Source of the DNA: Mycolicibacter senuensis
GTDB lineage: Bacteria > Actinomycetota > Actinomycetes > Mycobacteriales > Mycobacteriaceae
Reading direction: 5' to 3'
NCBI RefSeq assembly: GCF_002101885.1
Contig: NZ_LQPS01000028.1
Coordinates: 1 to 64,000, forward strand
Length of the DNA: 64,000 nucleotides
The position numbers were made by a program, and so were the translations under genes. Each line of letters opens with the position of its first letter. Position 1 is the stretch's first letter. Shown here piece after piece: positions 18,054 through 28,304 of the stretch. The notes below the pieces were generated by a model that ran no database searches, was not told the DNA's origin, and saw nothing but the letters and a program-made list of their open reading frames with translations.

Positions 18054-19844
18054 ATGTTCTCGTTGCTGCCCGGAGTGCCCGGCCTGGACGACCTGCGCGG
18101 CGTCGCCCGCCGTATCGACACCGCTCGACACCACGGCGTGCCCAACGGCGTCGTGCTCGAGCTCGACCTGCAGTCCCTGCCGCACGAGACCGGCGGTTTC
18201 GACCCGCTGGCACTGATCCGTTCCGGTGCCCAACCGCCGGTGCTGCGTGACGTGGTTGACGCGATCCACCGGGCCTCCGACGACCCGAGGGTCGCCGGAT
18301 TGATTGCGCGGGTGCAGCTTTCGGCGGCAGCTGCCGGTCCGGTCCAGGAGCTTCGGGCCGCGATCGCCGAGTTCACCGCCGTCAAACCGTCCCTGGCATG
18401 GGCCGAGACCTACCCGGGGACGCTGTCCTACTACCTGGCATCGGCCTTCGGCGAGGTATGGCTGCAACCGTCGGGGGTGGTCGGGCTGATCGGCTTCGCC
18501 ACCAACGCGACGTTCCTGCGCACCGCGCTTGACAAGGCCGGTATCGAAGCGCAGTTCGTCGCGCGCGGCGAATACAAGTCGGCGGCCAACCTTTTCACCC
18601 AGGACTCTTACACCGATGCTCATCGCGAGGCCGACACCGCGCTGGTGGGCAGCCTGCACACCCAGGTGCGCCAGGCCGTCGCAGAATCCCGGAACCTGGA
18701 CGCCGGCGCAGTCGACGCGCTGGCCGACCGGGCGCCGCTGCTGCGCGACGACGCGGTCGGTGGCGGTCTGATCGACCGGATCGGCTTCCGCGACGAGGCC
18801 TACGACCGGATCGCCGAGCTGGTCGCCGACGGCGGGCCGCCGGTGGGTGCGGACAACGACGACGCGCCGCCCCGGCTGTACCTGACGCGCTACGCGAGCG
18901 CGACCGCCGGGCGTCCGCTGGCGGCTGCCCCGGGCCTGCCGCTGCCGGGCCGCAAGAACAAGCCGGCAATCGCCGTGGTGACGGTGTCCGGCGCCATCGT
19001 CAGCGGCTCCGGTGGACCGCAGCTGTCCCCGTTCGGCAACCGCAGCGTCGGCGCCGACACGATTTCGGCGGCGCTGCGTGAGGCGAGCGCCGACGATGAC
19101 GTCGCCGCGATCGTGCTGCGGGTCGACAGTCCCGGCGGCTCGGTCACCGGGTCGGAGACCATCTGGCGGGCGGTGCAGCAGGCCCGCGAGGCCGGCAAGC
19201 CGGTGGTGGCGTCGATGGGCGCGGTCGCCGCGTCCGGTGGGTACTACATCTCGGCGGGCGCGGACAGCATCGTGGCCAACCCCGGCACGATCACCGGATC
19301 GATCGGGGTGGTGACCGGCAAGCTGGTCGCCCGCGACCTCAAGGACCGCCTCGGGGTCGGCACCGACACGGTGCGCACCGGCGCCAACGCCGACGCCTGG
19401 TCGATCAACGCCCGGTTCACCGCCGAGCAGCAGAGCCAGGTCGAGACCGAAGCCGATCTGTTCTACAACGACTTCGTGGCGCGGGTCGCCCAAGGTCGCA
19501 ACCTGTCCGCCGAGGCGGTCGACGCGGTCGCGCGGGGGCGGGTGTGGACCGGTGCCGACGCGGCCGAACGCGGCCTGGTCGACGAGCTCGGCGGGCTGCG
19601 CACCGCGGTGCGACGCGCCAAGGTGCTGGCCGGGCTGGACGAGGACGCGCAGGTCCGCACCGTGTCCTACCCGGGGTCGTCGCTGTGGGACTTCGTCCGG
19701 CCCCGGCAGTCCTCGCAGCCGGCGGCGGCGCTGCCCGATGCCGTCGGCGGGCTGCTGATGCGGTCGCTGGCCGGGATCATCGATCAGGCGGGGCGGTCGG
19801 TCAACGGCGCCCAGGTGCTGTGGCTGGGGGAATCGCGCTGGTGA
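18054..19844 (+). CDS. sppA: signal peptide peptidase A (protease IV)
   Basis: Predicted 596-aa double-domain SppA, a serine protease of the S49 family that degrades cleaved signal peptides at the membrane. The likely catalytic dyad is Lys175 (RGEYKSAANLF, first domain) and Ser394 (GAVAASGGYYISAG, second domain), matching the K/S split of the long E. coli-type enzyme. RVDSPGGSVTGSE is also characteristic. It corresponds to Rv0724 by motifs and neighbourhood. TAAGCT at 18042-18047 lies 6 nt before ATG 18054, so a leaderless transcript is possible. There is no strong N-terminal membrane helix. Confidence 0.92.
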   Translation: MFSLLPGVPGLDDLRGVARRIDTARHHGVPNGVVLELDLQSLPHETGGFDPLALIRSGAQPPVLRDVVDAIHRASDDPRVAGLIARVQLSAAAAGPVQELRAAIAEFTAVKPSLAWAETYPGTLSYYLASAFGEVWLQPSGVVGLIGFATNATFLRTALDKAGIEAQFVARGEYKSAANLFTQDSYTDAHREADTALVGSLHTQVRQAVAESRNLDAGAVDALADRAPLLRDDAVGGGLIDRIGFRDEAYDRIAELVADGGPPVGADNDDAPPRLYLTRYASATAGRPLAAAPGLPLPGRKNKPAIAVVTVSGAIVSGSGGPQLSPFGNRSVGADTISAALREASADDDVAAIVLRVDSPGGSVTGSETIWRAVQQAREAGKPVVASMGAVAASGGYYISAGADSIVANPGTITGSIGVVTGKLVARDLKDRLGVGTDTVRTGANADAWSINARFTAEQQSQVETEADLFYNDFVARVAQGRNLSAEAVDAVARGRVWTGADAAERGLVDELGGLRTAVRRAKVLAGLDEDAQVRTVSYPGSSLWDFVRPRQSSQPAAALPDAVGGLLMRSLAGIIDQAGRSVNGAQVLWLGESRW

Positions 19845-19930
19845 GGACGTAACACAGATTCAACAAAGCGCTTCGCCACAGTAAAAGCTCGGTAACGCGT
19901 GCTTAACGAGTGCCGCCCATGCTTACGGGC

Positions 19931-20236
19931 ATGAAACGGTTACTGCTGCTGGCGGGTCTGAGTGCGATGGTCGGCCTTGCCGCCCCCGCCAACGCCGCGC
20001 CGTCGGGCGTCGACGGGCAGTTCCTGGCCACCCTCTCGGGGGCGGGGCTGATCCACCGGGCCGGTGACCAGGCCACCGTCTCAGCCGGCCGCGCGGTGTG
20101 TCAGCTGATGGACGCGGGACTGTCCCCGATGGACACCGTCGTCGCGGTGCAGGCCACCAACCCCGGTTTCACCATTCAGACGGCCGGTCAGTTCGCTGCG
20201 ATCTCCACCGCGCACTACTGCCCGGAGCACATGTAG
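19931..20236 (+). CDS. secreted DUF732-domain protein
   Basis: Predicted 101-aa exported protein. Residues 1-22 form a signal peptide (MKRLLLLAGLSAMVGLAAPANA). The mature part (FLATLSGAGLIHRAGDQA, CQLMDAG, HYCPEHM) is the DUF732 fold, with two cysteines that could pair outside the membrane. I chose ATG 19931 because the signal peptide starts cleanly there; in-frame starts at 19910 and 19919 also exist. Small DUF732 proteins are abundant in mycobacteria and of unknown function. It is a single gene between sppA and a convergent hydrolase. Confidence 0.8.
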   Translation: MKRLLLLAGLSAMVGLAAPANAAPSGVDGQFLATLSGAGLIHRAGDQATVSAGRAVCQLMDAGLSPMDTVVAVQATNPGFTIQTAGQFAAISTAHYCPEHM

Positions 20237-20278
20237 CTTTCGTCGCACGCGCGCCGGGGCGCTGCCGGCGGCGGGCGC

Positions 20279-21511
20279 CTAGGTCTGCGGCCGGGCGCCC
20301 AGCACCTCGCCGAACAACGCCTGGCGCAGCGCGAGTTCCCGAGGATCGCTGTAGAGGTGAAAACCCAGACGGTTCATCACGTAGGAATAGCCGACACCGG
20401 TATCGGGGTCGGCGAATCCGAATGAGCCACCGAAACCTGGTGTGCCATACGCCTTGTCCGTAGAACCGAACACGGCACCGAACGCCGGTTTGGACAGCCC
20501 CAACGAGAACATCACCTCGACGCCCAGCACCTTGTCACGTTCGCCGCGGGACGGTGGGTCCGGCAGCGCGGTGAGCGCATCACGCACCCCGGCGTCCAGC
20601 GCCAGTAAGGGATCTGCGGTTGCGGCAGCGCCGTAGAGTCGCGCGATCGCCGAAGCGGTGCCGATGCCGTTGGCCGACGGGATCTCGACAGCGCGCACCT
20701 CGTCGCGGTTGTAGTCGCCGTCCCAGGGCTTGATGTCGCGCGGCAGGGAACTCGCCCGTGCCAGCAGGCCGAACGGGTTGAACGACGCGGCCACCAGCGC
20801 CGCGGGCAGCACGTCCAGATGCCGCAGCGACTCGGTCCGCTTCCACTGGTGCAGCAGCGCCACCTGCTCGCGCGGGACCGAAGCCGGTAGCCCGATGTGC
20901 AGGTCGAGTCCCAGGGGCGCGGCGATCTCGTCGGCGAAGAAGCGGCCGATGGTGCGCCCGGCAGGGTCGGTGCGGCGGATCAGTTCGGATTCGTATCAGC
21001 CCAGCGTGATCGCGTGATACCCGTGCCGGGTGCCCGGAGCCCACCGCGGTTTCTGGGCGGCCAGGATCGGCGCCAGCCGCTCCGGGTCGGCGATGTCGGC
21101 CAGAGCCGGTGCGGGTTTCAGCGCGCAGAGCCCGGCCCGATGGCCGAGCAGTTCGCGAATCGTGACGTCGCCCTTTCCGGCCTGGGCGAACTCGGGCCAG
21201 TGGTCGGCGACCTTGTCGTCGTAGCCGAACATCCCCCGTGACACCGCCAGCGCCACGGCAAGGGCCGCCACCCCTTTGGTGGACGAGAAGACGTTGACCA
21301 TGGTGTCGGCCTGCCACGGTTGCCGGGCGAACCCGTCGCGGTAGCCGCCCCACAGGTCCACGACCTTGACGCCGTTGCGGTACACCGTGACCGCGGCACC
21401 CACCTCGTGGCCACCGGCGAAGTTCGCGCGAAACGCGTCGGCGATCTTGCCGTAGCCCTCATCGGCGTGGCCGCCGATCAGGTCTTGCGGAACATCGACT
21501 TTGAGCACCAT
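20279..21511 (-). pseudogene. serine hydrolase (beta-lactamase/LipE-like esterase) interrupted by one stop
   Basis: The minus strand encodes a class-C beta-lactamase-like hydrolase of 410 codons starting MVLKVDVPQDLIGGHADEGY. The SxxK nucleophile motif is S76-S-T-K79, and YHAITLG follows as the Tyr motif region. Codon 172 is TGA (plus strand 20996-20998, TCA) where the family has Trp (YHAITLGW then YESELIRRTDPAG). The frame continues perfectly after it to 20279, so a single TGG-to-TGA change explains the break. It could be a real recent pseudogene or a base-call error. It lies 50 bp downstream of two methyltransferase genes on the same strand. Confidence 0.85.
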
Positions 21512-21561
21512 TGCTGTGGTTATACCGTGGCCGGCGGTCAGGGATGGCCGGAACGACGCAG

Positions 21562-22470
21562 CTAGCTGCGAAGCGCTTCGATCGCCACCGAATTGCGCAG
21601 CCGGGCCACGATGTCGCCGTCGGGGAAGCTGCGGCCGTAGCAGCCGAAGACCTCTTCTCGGGCACGTTCGGTCACCTGCCAGCCCCGCTCGCCCAGATAC
21701 GGCCCGACCGGGTGTCGCTCGCCGGCGTAGACCAGGTTGGCCATGTTGAGATCCAGGCCCTGATCTGCGAACCGCTGACCCGGCGACTGGGTCGAGTCGC
21801 CGAGCGCGGCGGCGCCGTCGGAGTGATACTCGGTGGCCAGCCGGCTGCCCGGCGCGCTGAGCGCGGTGATGTTGTCGAACAGCCGGTCTTGGGCCTCCGG
21901 GGGCAGATAGATGAGCAGGCCCTCCGCGCTCCACGCGGTCGGTTTGGTCTCGTCGAACCCGTTGCGGCGCAAGGCGTCCGGCCAATCGTCGCGCAGATCG
22001 ACGGCAACCGGCCGGCGGTCGGCGGTGGGTCGGGCGCCCAGGCCGGCCAGGGTGCTGGTCTTGAACTCGATCACCTCGGGCTGGTCGATCTCGTAGACCG
22101 CGCTACCCGGCGGCCACGCCAGGCGGTAGGCCCGCGAATCCAATCCGGCGGCCAGGATGACGGCCTGACGGATGCCGGCGGCTGCGGCCTGGTCGAAGAA
22201 GTCGTCGAAGAACCGGGTGCGTACCGCCATCACGGTGGTTATCGGTTCGGCGGCGGTCTTGGCCTCCGCGGCCACCGCCGGTTCCAGCGTCCCGTCGAGC
22301 ATCCCGGTGAAGAAGTCGATGCCCACGGCACGCACCAGCGGCCCCGCGAACGGGTCGGAGATGAGCGGATCGGCTTCGGCGGTGGCCAGGGCGCGGGCGA
22401 CGGCGACCATGGTGGCGGTGGTACCGACGCCAGACGCCAGATCCCAGCTGTCGTTCTCGGTGCGCGCCAT
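21562..22470 (-). CDS. SAM-dependent methyltransferase (Rv0725c/Rv0726c type)
   Basis: Predicted 302-aa class I methyltransferase of the mycobacterial leucine-carboxyl-methyltransferase-like family. The SAM-binding loop is [18 protein letters not shown], followed by the acidic [11 protein letters not shown], and [16 protein letters not shown] is the downstream family signature. It is a paralogue of the next gene and is separated from it by 5 bp, so the two form an operon. The same family occupies this position near secY in M. tuberculosis. Substrates are not known; a lipid or small-molecule carboxyl is usually assumed. Confidence 0.9.
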   Translation of the reverse strand: MARTENDSWDLASGVGTTATMVAVARALATAEADPLISDPFAGPLVRAVGIDFFTGMLDGTLEPAVAAEAKTAAEPITTVMAVRTRFFDDFFDQAAAAGIRQAVILAAGLDSRAYRLAWPPGSAVYEIDQPEVIEFKTSTLAGLGARPTADRRPVAVDLRDDWPDALRRNGFDETKPTAWSAEGLLIYLPPEAQDRLFDNITALSAPGSRLATEYHSDGAAALGDSTQSPGQRFADQGLDLNMANLVYAGERHPVGPYLGERGWQVTERAREEVFGCYGRSFPDGDIVARLRNSVAIEALRS

Positions 22471-22475
22471 GGCCG

Positions 22476-23423
22476 TCAGCCCCGGATCGCGCTGATGTAG
22501 GACAGGTCGCCGAAGCCCGGACCGTCGCCCTCGTCGAGCGGCGGCAGCCCGTGCGCGGCGAACAATTCGCCGACGCCGTGACCGGTGACCTGCCAGCCGT
22601 GATCGGCCAGGTAGGCGCCGGCCTCGTTGCGGTCGCCGAAGTAGAGCAACTCCGTCATGTCGATGTCGACGCCGTGACTGCGCATCCGCTCAGCCGACTC
22701 GCGCATGCGTAGCCGGGCCTGCTGCTCGGTGTCGGCATCGAGGCCGGGGGAGCTCTCGGTGGCCATCCGACTGCCCGGTGCGCTCAGCGCGGTGATGGTG
22801 TCCAGCAGCCGGTCCTGTGCCTCGGGAGGCAGGTAACCCAGCAGTCCCTCGGCGCTCCAGGCGGTCGGCCGGTCCGGGTCCAAGCCCGCCGCTCGCAGCG
22901 CTGCCGCCCAGTCCTGGCGCAGGTCGATCGAGACGGTTCGCCGCTGCGCGGTCGGTGCCGCGCCGTGCTCGGCCAGCACCCTGGTCTTGAACTCGATCAC
23001 CTCCGGCTGGTCGACCTCATAGACAATGGTTCCGGCCGGCCAGGCCAGCCGGAAGGCCCGGGAGTCCAGACCCGACGCCAGGATCACCGCCTGCCGGATG
23101 CCGCCGCCCGTCGCCGTGTCGGCACACGCGTCGGTGAAGAAGTCATCGAAGAACCGGGTGCGCACCGCCATGTTGTCGGCCATCCGCATCATGCCCAGCG
23201 GAGAGTCGTCGCCCAGGACGGCGGGGTCGATCGCGCCGCTGGCCAGCCCGGTGAACAGGTCCAGCCCGACGGCGCGCACCAGGGGTTCGGCGAACGGGTC
23301 GTCGATCAGGGGGCGATCGGCGCGGCCTGCCATCGCGCGGGCCGCGGCCACTCCGGTCGCGGTGACCCCCACGCTGGAGGCGAGATTCCAGGTGTCTCCG
23401 GGAAATCGGCCGGTACCTGCCAT
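22476..23423 (-). CDS. SAM-dependent methyltransferase (paralogue of neighbour)
   Basis: Predicted 315-aa enzyme of the same family. Motif I is [18 protein letters not shown], then [12 protein letters not shown] and [16 protein letters not shown]. The start at 23423 has a strong AAGGAGG ribosome site (plus 23431-23437). It is the first gene of the two-gene methyltransferase operon and is divergent from secY. It differs from its neighbour mainly in the N-terminus and near residues 85-105. Tandem paralogues suggest duplication with substrate divergence. Confidence 0.9.
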   Translation of the reverse strand: MAGTGRFPGDTWNLASSVGVTATGVAAARAMAGRADRPLIDDPFAEPLVRAVGLDLFTGLASGAIDPAVLGDDSPLGMMRMADNMAVRTRFFDDFFTDACADTATGGGIRQAVILASGLDSRAFRLAWPAGTIVYEVDQPEVIEFKTRVLAEHGAAPTAQRRTVSIDLRQDWAAALRAAGLDPDRPTAWSAEGLLGYLPPEAQDRLLDTITALSAPGSRMATESSPGLDADTEQQARLRMRESAERMRSHGVDIDMTELLYFGDRNEAGAYLADHGWQVTGHGVGELFAAHGLPPLDEGDGPGFGDLSYISAIRG

Positions 23424-23734
23424 TGCGCAGCCTCCTTAGCTGGGCCGGGAACGCGGCCCGAAAGTTAGTTAGCGTATTTAATGAGCTATCGACGACTGTA
23501 CGCCGGTCGGCTGATCTTCGGCTGGCAGGCGGGTGTCCCTGCGGCTGCCCGGCCCGCGGCGCTGAGCTGTTAGTCTCGTAGACTGCTGACGCGCCTGAAG
23601 ACACGCGTGGCCGCATCATGACCGGTCGGCGCGTCGACGCGAAAGCGCAGGACCACCCCAGGACTAACACGGGCCGGAAGAAACCAGCCCAATGGCACGC
23701 CGCGACCGGACCTCGGCTGCGCAGGAGGAGAAGA
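23424..23734. promoter_or_regulatory. divergent intergenic region, methyltransferases / secY
   Basis: This 311-bp gap holds no gene. Near the methyltransferase side there is a low-GC patch (23461-23490) with a minus-strand TACGCT -10 candidate at 23471-23476. Toward secY, TAGACT at 23579-23584 could be a -10 (start near 23591, leader about 145 nt), but I see no good -35. AGGAGGAG at 23722-23730 is the secY ribosome site. Confidence 0.35.
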
Positions 23735-25066
23735 GTGTTCTCGGCTTTCATCTCATCACTGCGGACGGTCGACCTACGGCGCAAGATCCTGTTCGCGCTG
23801 GGCATCATCATCATCTACCGGCTCGGCGCGGCCATCCCGTCGCCCGGCGTCGACTACCAGAACGTGCAGCAGTGCATCAAGGAGGTCAGCGGCGGCGACG
23901 CGGCGCAGGTCTATTCGCTGATCAACCTGTTCTCCGGCGGCGCGCTGCTGCAGCTGACGGTGTTCGCCATCGGCGTGATGCCCTACATCACCGCGAGCAT
24001 CATCGTGCAGTTGCTGACCGTGGTCATCCCGCGCTTCGAGGAGCTGCGCAAAGAAGGCCAGTCCGGCCAGAACAAGATGACGCAGTACACCCGTTATCTG
24101 ACGGTCGCGCTGGCCGTGCTGCAGGCGACGTCCATTGTGGCGCTGGCCGCCAACGGCGGGCTGCTGCAGACCTGCAGCCTGCGCCACGACATCATCGCCG
24201 ACCACAGCATCTTCACCCTGATCGTCATCGTGATGGTGATGACCGCCGGCGCGGTGCTGGTGATGTGGCTCGGTGAGCTGATCACCGAGCGCGGCATCGG
24301 CAACGGCATGTCGCTGCTGATCTTCGTCGGTATCGCCGCTCGTATCCCGATCGAGGGCAAGACCATCCTGGACTCCCGCGGCGGCCTGGTCTTCACCATG
24401 GTCTGCCTGGCCGCGCTGGTCATCGTCGTCGGTGTGGTCTTCGTCGAGCAGGGGCAGCGCCGGATCCCGGTGCAGTACGCCAAGCGGATGGTCGGCCGGC
24501 GCATGTACGGCGGCACCTCGACGTACCTGCCGCTCAAGGTCAACCAGGCCGGTGTTATCCCGGTCATCTTCGCCTCGTCGCTGATCTACATTCCGCAGCT
24601 GGTCACCCAGCTGGTCCGCAGCGGAAGTGGCGGTGTCGGCAACAGCTGGTGGGACAAGGCCGTCAGCACCTACCTGTCGGATCCGTCCAACCTGGTCTAC
24701 ATCGCCGTGTACTTCGGCCTGATCATCTTCTTCACGTACTTCTACGTGTCGATCACGTTCAACCCCGACGAGCGTGCCGACGAGATGAAGAAGTTCGGCG
24801 GGTTCATTCCGGGTATCCGGCCGGGACGCCCGACCGCGGACTACCTGCGTTTCGTGCTCAACCGGATCACGCTGCCGGGCTCGATCTACCTGGGCGTGAT
24901 CTCCGTGCTGCCCAACCTGTTCTTGCAGATGGGCAACTCCGGAACGGTGCAGAACCTGCCGTTCGGCGGTACTGCGGTGCTGATCATGATCGGCGTCGGC
25001 CTTGACACCGTCAAGCAGATCGAGAGCCAGCTCATGCAGCGCAACTACGAAGGGTTCCTCAAGTGA
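23735..25066 (+). CDS. secY: preprotein translocase subunit SecY
   Basis: Predicted 443-aa core channel of the Sec translocon, with about ten membrane helices. [20 protein letters not shown] at the N-terminus, [25 protein letters not shown] and the cytoplasmic loop [19 protein letters not shown] are all conserved. I chose GTG 23735 because it follows a strong GGAGGAGAAGA site and gives the family N-terminus; an upstream start at 23618 would add 39 residues of non-family sequence. Its TGA overlaps the GTG of adk by 4 bp. secY-adk-map is the standard order. Confidence 0.96.
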   Translation: MFSAFISSLRTVDLRRKILFALGIIIIYRLGAAIPSPGVDYQNVQQCIKEVSGGDAAQVYSLINLFSGGALLQLTVFAIGVMPYITASIIVQLLTVVIPRFEELRKEGQSGQNKMTQYTRYLTVALAVLQATSIVALAANGGLLQTCSLRHDIIADHSIFTLIVIVMVMTAGAVLVMWLGELITERGIGNGMSLLIFVGIAARIPIEGKTILDSRGGLVFTMVCLAALVIVVGVVFVEQGQRRIPVQYAKRMVGRRMYGGTSTYLPLKVNQAGVIPVIFASSLIYIPQLVTQLVRSGSGGVGNSWWDKAVSTYLSDPSNLVYIAVYFGLIIFFTYFYVSITFNPDERADEMKKFGGFIPGIRPGRPTADYLRFVLNRITLPGSIYLGVISVLPNLFLQMGNSGTVQNLPFGGTAVLIMIGVGLDTVKQIESQLMQRNYEGFLK

Positions 25067-25614
25067 GAGTCATCCTGCTGGGACCGCCCGGGGCGGGCAA
25101 GGGCACGCAGGCCGTCAAACTGGCCCAGGAGCTGGGTGTCCCGCAGATCTCCACCGGCGATCTGTTCCGCAGCAATATCGCCGAGGGCACCGAGCTGGGC
25201 CGCAAGGCCAAGGCGTACCTGGACGCCGGTGACCTGGTGCCCTCCCAGTTGACCAACGCGCTGGTCGCCGACCGCATCGACGGCGACGACGCCGCCAAGG
25301 GTTTCATCCTCGACGGCTTTCCGCGATCGGTGGAGCAGGCCCAGGCGCTGCACGACATGCTGGAGGAGCGCAACACCAAGCTGGACGCGGTGCTGGAGCT
25401 GCGGGTCAGCGAGGACGAACTGCTCGCCCGGCTGCGGGATCGGGGCCGTGCCGACGACACCGCCGAGGTCATCCACAACCGGATGATCGTCTACCGCGAG
25501 GAGACCGCGCCGCTACTGGACTTCTACCAGCACGAGCACGACCTGCATGTCGTGGATGCGCTCGGTACCGTCGACGAGGTCTTCGGCCGGCTGCTCAAGG
25601 CGCTGGGACGCTAA
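25063..25614 (+). CDS. adk: adenylate kinase
   Basis: 183-aa adenylate kinase interconverting ATP + AMP and 2 ADP in the cytoplasm. The P-loop [10 protein letters not shown] is at residues 7-16, the AMP-site ISTGDLFR follows, then DGFPRS, and the lid arginine region [14 protein letters not shown]. It is of the short-lid type without zinc cysteines, as in other actinobacteria. GTG 25063 overlaps the secY stop by 4 bp; map begins immediately after its TAA. Confidence 0.97.
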   Translation: MRVILLGPPGAGKGTQAVKLAQELGVPQISTGDLFRSNIAEGTELGRKAKAYLDAGDLVPSQLTNALVADRIDGDDAAKGFILDGFPRSVEQAQALHDMLEERNTKLDAVLELRVSEDELLARLRDRGRADDTAEVIHNRMIVYREETAPLLDFYQHEHDLHVVDALGTVDEVFGRLLKALGR

Positions 25615-26403
25615 GTGATCGGACTGCCGAAGCGGCGGGTGCCGCATCGCAGCCCGGGGGAGCTCGACGCGATGGCTGCGGCAGGCGCCGTCGTGGCCGC
25701 GGCACTGGCCGCGGTGCGTGAGGCCGCCGTGGTGGGCACCTCGACCCTGCAATTGGACGAGATCGCCGAGTCGGTGATCCGGGAAGCGGGTGCAACGCCG
25801 TCGTTCCTGGGCTATCACGGCTTTCCGGCCTCGATCTGCAGCTCAGTGAACGATCGTGTGGTGCATGGCATCCCGTCGTCGGCCGAGGTGCTCGAGCTCG
25901 GTGACCTGGTGTCCATCGACTGCGGTGCGATCCTGGACGGCTGGCACGGCGATGCGGCGATCACCCTCGGTGTCGGCAAACTGGCGCAGGCCGACGAGGA
26001 CCTGTCGGCGGCAACCCGGCAGGCGCTGGGGGCCGGGATCGCCGCGATGGTGCCGGGCAACCGGCTCAGCGATGTCTCGCATGCCATCGAGACGGGGGCC
26101 CGCGCCGCGTCGGCCGAGTTCCGCCGCTCGTTCGGCATCGTCGCCGGCTACGGCGGACACGGTATCGGCCGCCAGATGCACATGGACCCGTTCCTGCCTA
26201 ACGAGGGGTCTCCGGGTAAGGGGCCGCTGCTGGTGAGCGGGTCGGTGCTGGCGATCGAGCCGATGCTGACGCTGGGCACCGACCAGACCGTGGTGCTCGA
26301 CGACGAGTGGACCGTCGTCACCGCCGACAGTTCCCGTGCGGCGCACTGGGAACACACCGTGGCGGTCACCGATGACGGGCCGCGAATCCTGACCGTGGCC
26401 TAA
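25615..26403 (+). CDS. map: methionine aminopeptidase, type I
   Basis: 262-aa metalloprotease removing N-terminal Met from nascent proteins. Metal ligands are in [18 protein letters not shown] (two Asp), [14 protein letters not shown] (His), and the two Glu near IEPML and [18 protein letters not shown]. The chain lacks the long N-terminal SH3-like extension of the other mycobacterial MetAP, so it matches the short MapA. The start is GTG 25615, one codon position after the adk stop. Confidence 0.95.
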   Translation: MIGLPKRRVPHRSPGELDAMAAAGAVVAAALAAVREAAVVGTSTLQLDEIAESVIREAGATPSFLGYHGFPASICSSVNDRVVHGIPSSAEVLELGDLVSIDCGAILDGWHGDAAITLGVGKLAQADEDLSAATRQALGAGIAAMVPGNRLSDVSHAIETGARAASAEFRRSFGIVAGYGGHGIGRQMHMDPFLPNEGSPGKGPLLVSGSVLAIEPMLTLGTDQTVVLDDEWTVVTADSSRAAHWEHTVAVTDDGPRILTVA

Positions 26404-26443
26404 CGGTTCGAACACTTCAGTTCCCACCCGGTCGCAGCCAAAA

Positions 26444-26965
26444 GTGATAAGAACGGGCGTGGACTTCCACCCTCCCGACGACGCGGACCCGATTGCGCTG
26501 GCCCGCGCCAATTGGGAGCGGGCCGGCTGGGGCGCGGTCGCCGACGGGATGGTGGCGGTGACGTCGGTGATGCGGGCGCATCAGATCCTGCTGGCGCGGG
26601 TGGAGGCGACGCTGCGGCCTTACGACCTGAGTTTCTCCCGGTTCGAGTTGCTGCGGTTGCTGGCGTTCAGCCGGTCCGGGGCACTGCCGATCACCAAGGC
26701 GTCCGATCGGCTGCAGGTCCACGTCACCAGCGTGACGCACGCGATCCGGCGGCTGGAGGCCGCGGGTCTGGTGGAGCGGCTGCCGCACCCCACCGACGGC
26801 CGTACCACGCTGGTGTCGATCACCGACGCGGGCCGCTCGACGGTGGCCGATGCGACGGCCAGCCTCAACAGCGAGGTGTTCTCCGACATCGGGATGTCGA
26901 CGCAGGAGTCGCGCCTGCTGTCGTCGGCGATCGAGACGTTGCGGCGCAACGCCGGGGATTTCTGA
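26444..26965 (+). CDS. MarR-family transcriptional regulator
   Basis: Predicted 173-aa winged-helix repressor. The helix-turn-helix spans LPITKASDRLQVHVTSVTHA and the wing is RLPHPTDGRTTLVSITDAGR, both typical of MarR. It is possibly equivalent to Rv0737, which lies near map in M. tuberculosis. Start GTG 26444 is uncertain; GTG 26459 (VDFHPPDD) is an alternative. It stands alone between map and a convergent two-component pair, and the ligand is unknown. Confidence 0.87.
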   Translation: MIRTGVDFHPPDDADPIALARANWERAGWGAVADGMVAVTSVMRAHQILLARVEATLRPYDLSFSRFELLRLLAFSRSGALPITKASDRLQVHVTSVTHAIRRLEAAGLVERLPHPTDGRTTLVSITDAGRSTVADATASLNSEVFSDIGMSTQESRLLSSAIETLRRNAGDF

Positions 26966-27017
26966 CGGGCGTTTCGGGGTTGTGTTTCCGGGCGCGAGGG
27001 TGCGTAATCCCGGGTGT

Positions 27018-28304
27018 TCAGCCCGGTGTGTCGGCCGGGGACGCGCACTCTCGCGCAGCCGGGGACGGCACCGGGATGGTGGCCGTGACGGCGGTGCCCG
27101 CACCCGGCCGCGAGCGGATGTTGAGCCGGCCGCCCACCAGCTCGGCGCGCTCGGCCATCGACAGCACCCCGTAGCCGCCCATGTCGTCGCCGCCCACCGG
27201 GTGCTCGAAGGTGTCGAAACCCACGCCATCGTCGACGATCTCCAACCGTGCGACGGCGGGGTCGGTGGTCACCGTGAATCCCAGCCGGACCGTCGTCGCG
27301 GCGGCATGCTTGACGACGTTCTGCAGGCCCTCCTGCGCGATCCGGTACAGCGCCAGCTCGATGTGCTCGGGCAGCCGGATCTCGGCCAGGTCCAGCTCGA
27401 TCTTGAGTTGCGGTATGGACTGCGCCAGGCTGGCCAGCCCGCCGGACAGGCCCAGGTCGTCGAGCACCGGCGGCCGCAGCCCGCTGATCGCCACCCGGGT
27501 CTCCTGCAGCGTCAGCCGGGCCAGTTCCCGGGCGGCCTCGAGTTGCTGCGACGCCTCGTCCGGATCGTTGCCGACCGCCCGGGCGGCGGCGTCCAGCCGG
27601 TAGGCCAGCGTCACCAGCCGCTGCGAGATGCCGTCGTGGATGTCGCCGGCCAGCCGGCGGCGCTCGATCTCCTGGGCCTCGATCACCTGCTCGACGAAGA
27701 GTTCGTGGGCGCGTTCGCGCGCCACCAGCTGCCGGTGCAGCCGGGCCTGGTGCATGGCGCCGGCGATGAGCCGGCCGATCACCCGCAGCAGCTCGATGTC
27801 GCCGGGGGCGAAGTCGCGGCGGGTCACGGTGTGCACGTTGAGCACCCCCACGAGGCCGCCCGGATCGGTCTCCATCGGCACCGAGACCATCGAGGTGAAA
27901 TCGCGTCCGCGCAGCGACTCGATCGGCACGTACCGCGGGTCGGCCTCCTTGTCGTCGCTGATCACCACCGGCTCGCGGTGCCGGGCGACCCAGCCGGAGA
28001 CTCCCGACTCCAGCGGCAGCCGGATCTTGCCCACCTCGGTGTCGAACGGCGGGGTGGCGCCGGTCAGGGTCAGCGAGCGTTCGGTGTCGTCGAGGACGTG
28101 CACGAAGCAGACGTCGGTGCCGGTGGCCGCGGTGATCATCCGGGCGGCCGCGGCGGCCAGCGGCTCCACCCCGGGCCCGCTGGAGGCGGCCTGGATGAGC
28201 TCCCGTAGCAGCGCCAGCTCGTGGTTGGCGTCGACGAAATCACGGAAATCGCGTACCGCGCCCGACTTGCGGGCACGGGACCGGTTGTTGGCGGAGGAAC
28301 TCAC
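27018..28304 (-). CDS. GAF-domain sensor histidine kinase (NarL-type partner)
   Basis: Predicted 428-aa cytosolic sensor kinase. Residues ~45-185 form a GAF domain (GVSGWVARHREPVVISD, VPMETDPGGLVGVLNVHT). The HisKA_3 dimerisation helix carries the phospho-acceptor His223 in RRRLAGDIHDGISQRLV. The ATPase domain has the N box AQEGLQNVVKHA and G boxes VDDGVGFD and GGYGVLSMAERA. No membrane helix is visible. It follows its response regulator with a 4-bp overlap (28301-28304), so the pair is translationally coupled. The signal is unknown; GAF domains often bind small molecules or haem. Confidence 0.92.
   Translation of the reverse strand: MSSSANNRSRARKSGAVRDFRDFVDANHELALLRELIQAASSGPGVEPLAAAAARMITAATGTDVCFVHVLDDTERSLTLTGATPPFDTEVGKIRLPLESGVSGWVARHREPVVISDDKEADPRYVPIESLRGRDFTSMVSVPMETDPGGLVGVLNVHTVTRRDFAPGDIELLRVIGRLIAGAMHQARLHRQLVARERAHELFVEQVIEAQEIERRRLAGDIHDGISQRLVTLAYRLDAAARAVGNDPDEASQQLEAARELARLTLQETRVAISGLRPPVLDDLGLSGGLASLAQSIPQLKIELDLAEIRLPEHIELALYRIAQEGLQNVVKHAAATTVRLGFTVTTDPAVARLEIVDDGVGFDTFEHPVGGDDMGGYGVLSMAERAELVGGRLNIRSRPGAGTAVTATIPVPSPAARECASPADTPG

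Noticed and set aside
20996..20998. Selenocysteine at the in-frame TGA of the hydrolase
   Set aside because: No SECIS-like hairpin seen and the family has Trp here; a TGG to TGA change is simpler.
23618..23734. Upstream extension of SecY (39 residues)
   Set aside because: The sequence is Arg-rich and unlike SecY; GTG 23735 has the strong ribosome site and family N-terminus.
26850..28208. 452-codon plus-strand frame opposite the histidine kinase
   Set aside because: The minus strand has GAF, HisKA_3 and ATPase motifs in order; the plus frame has none.
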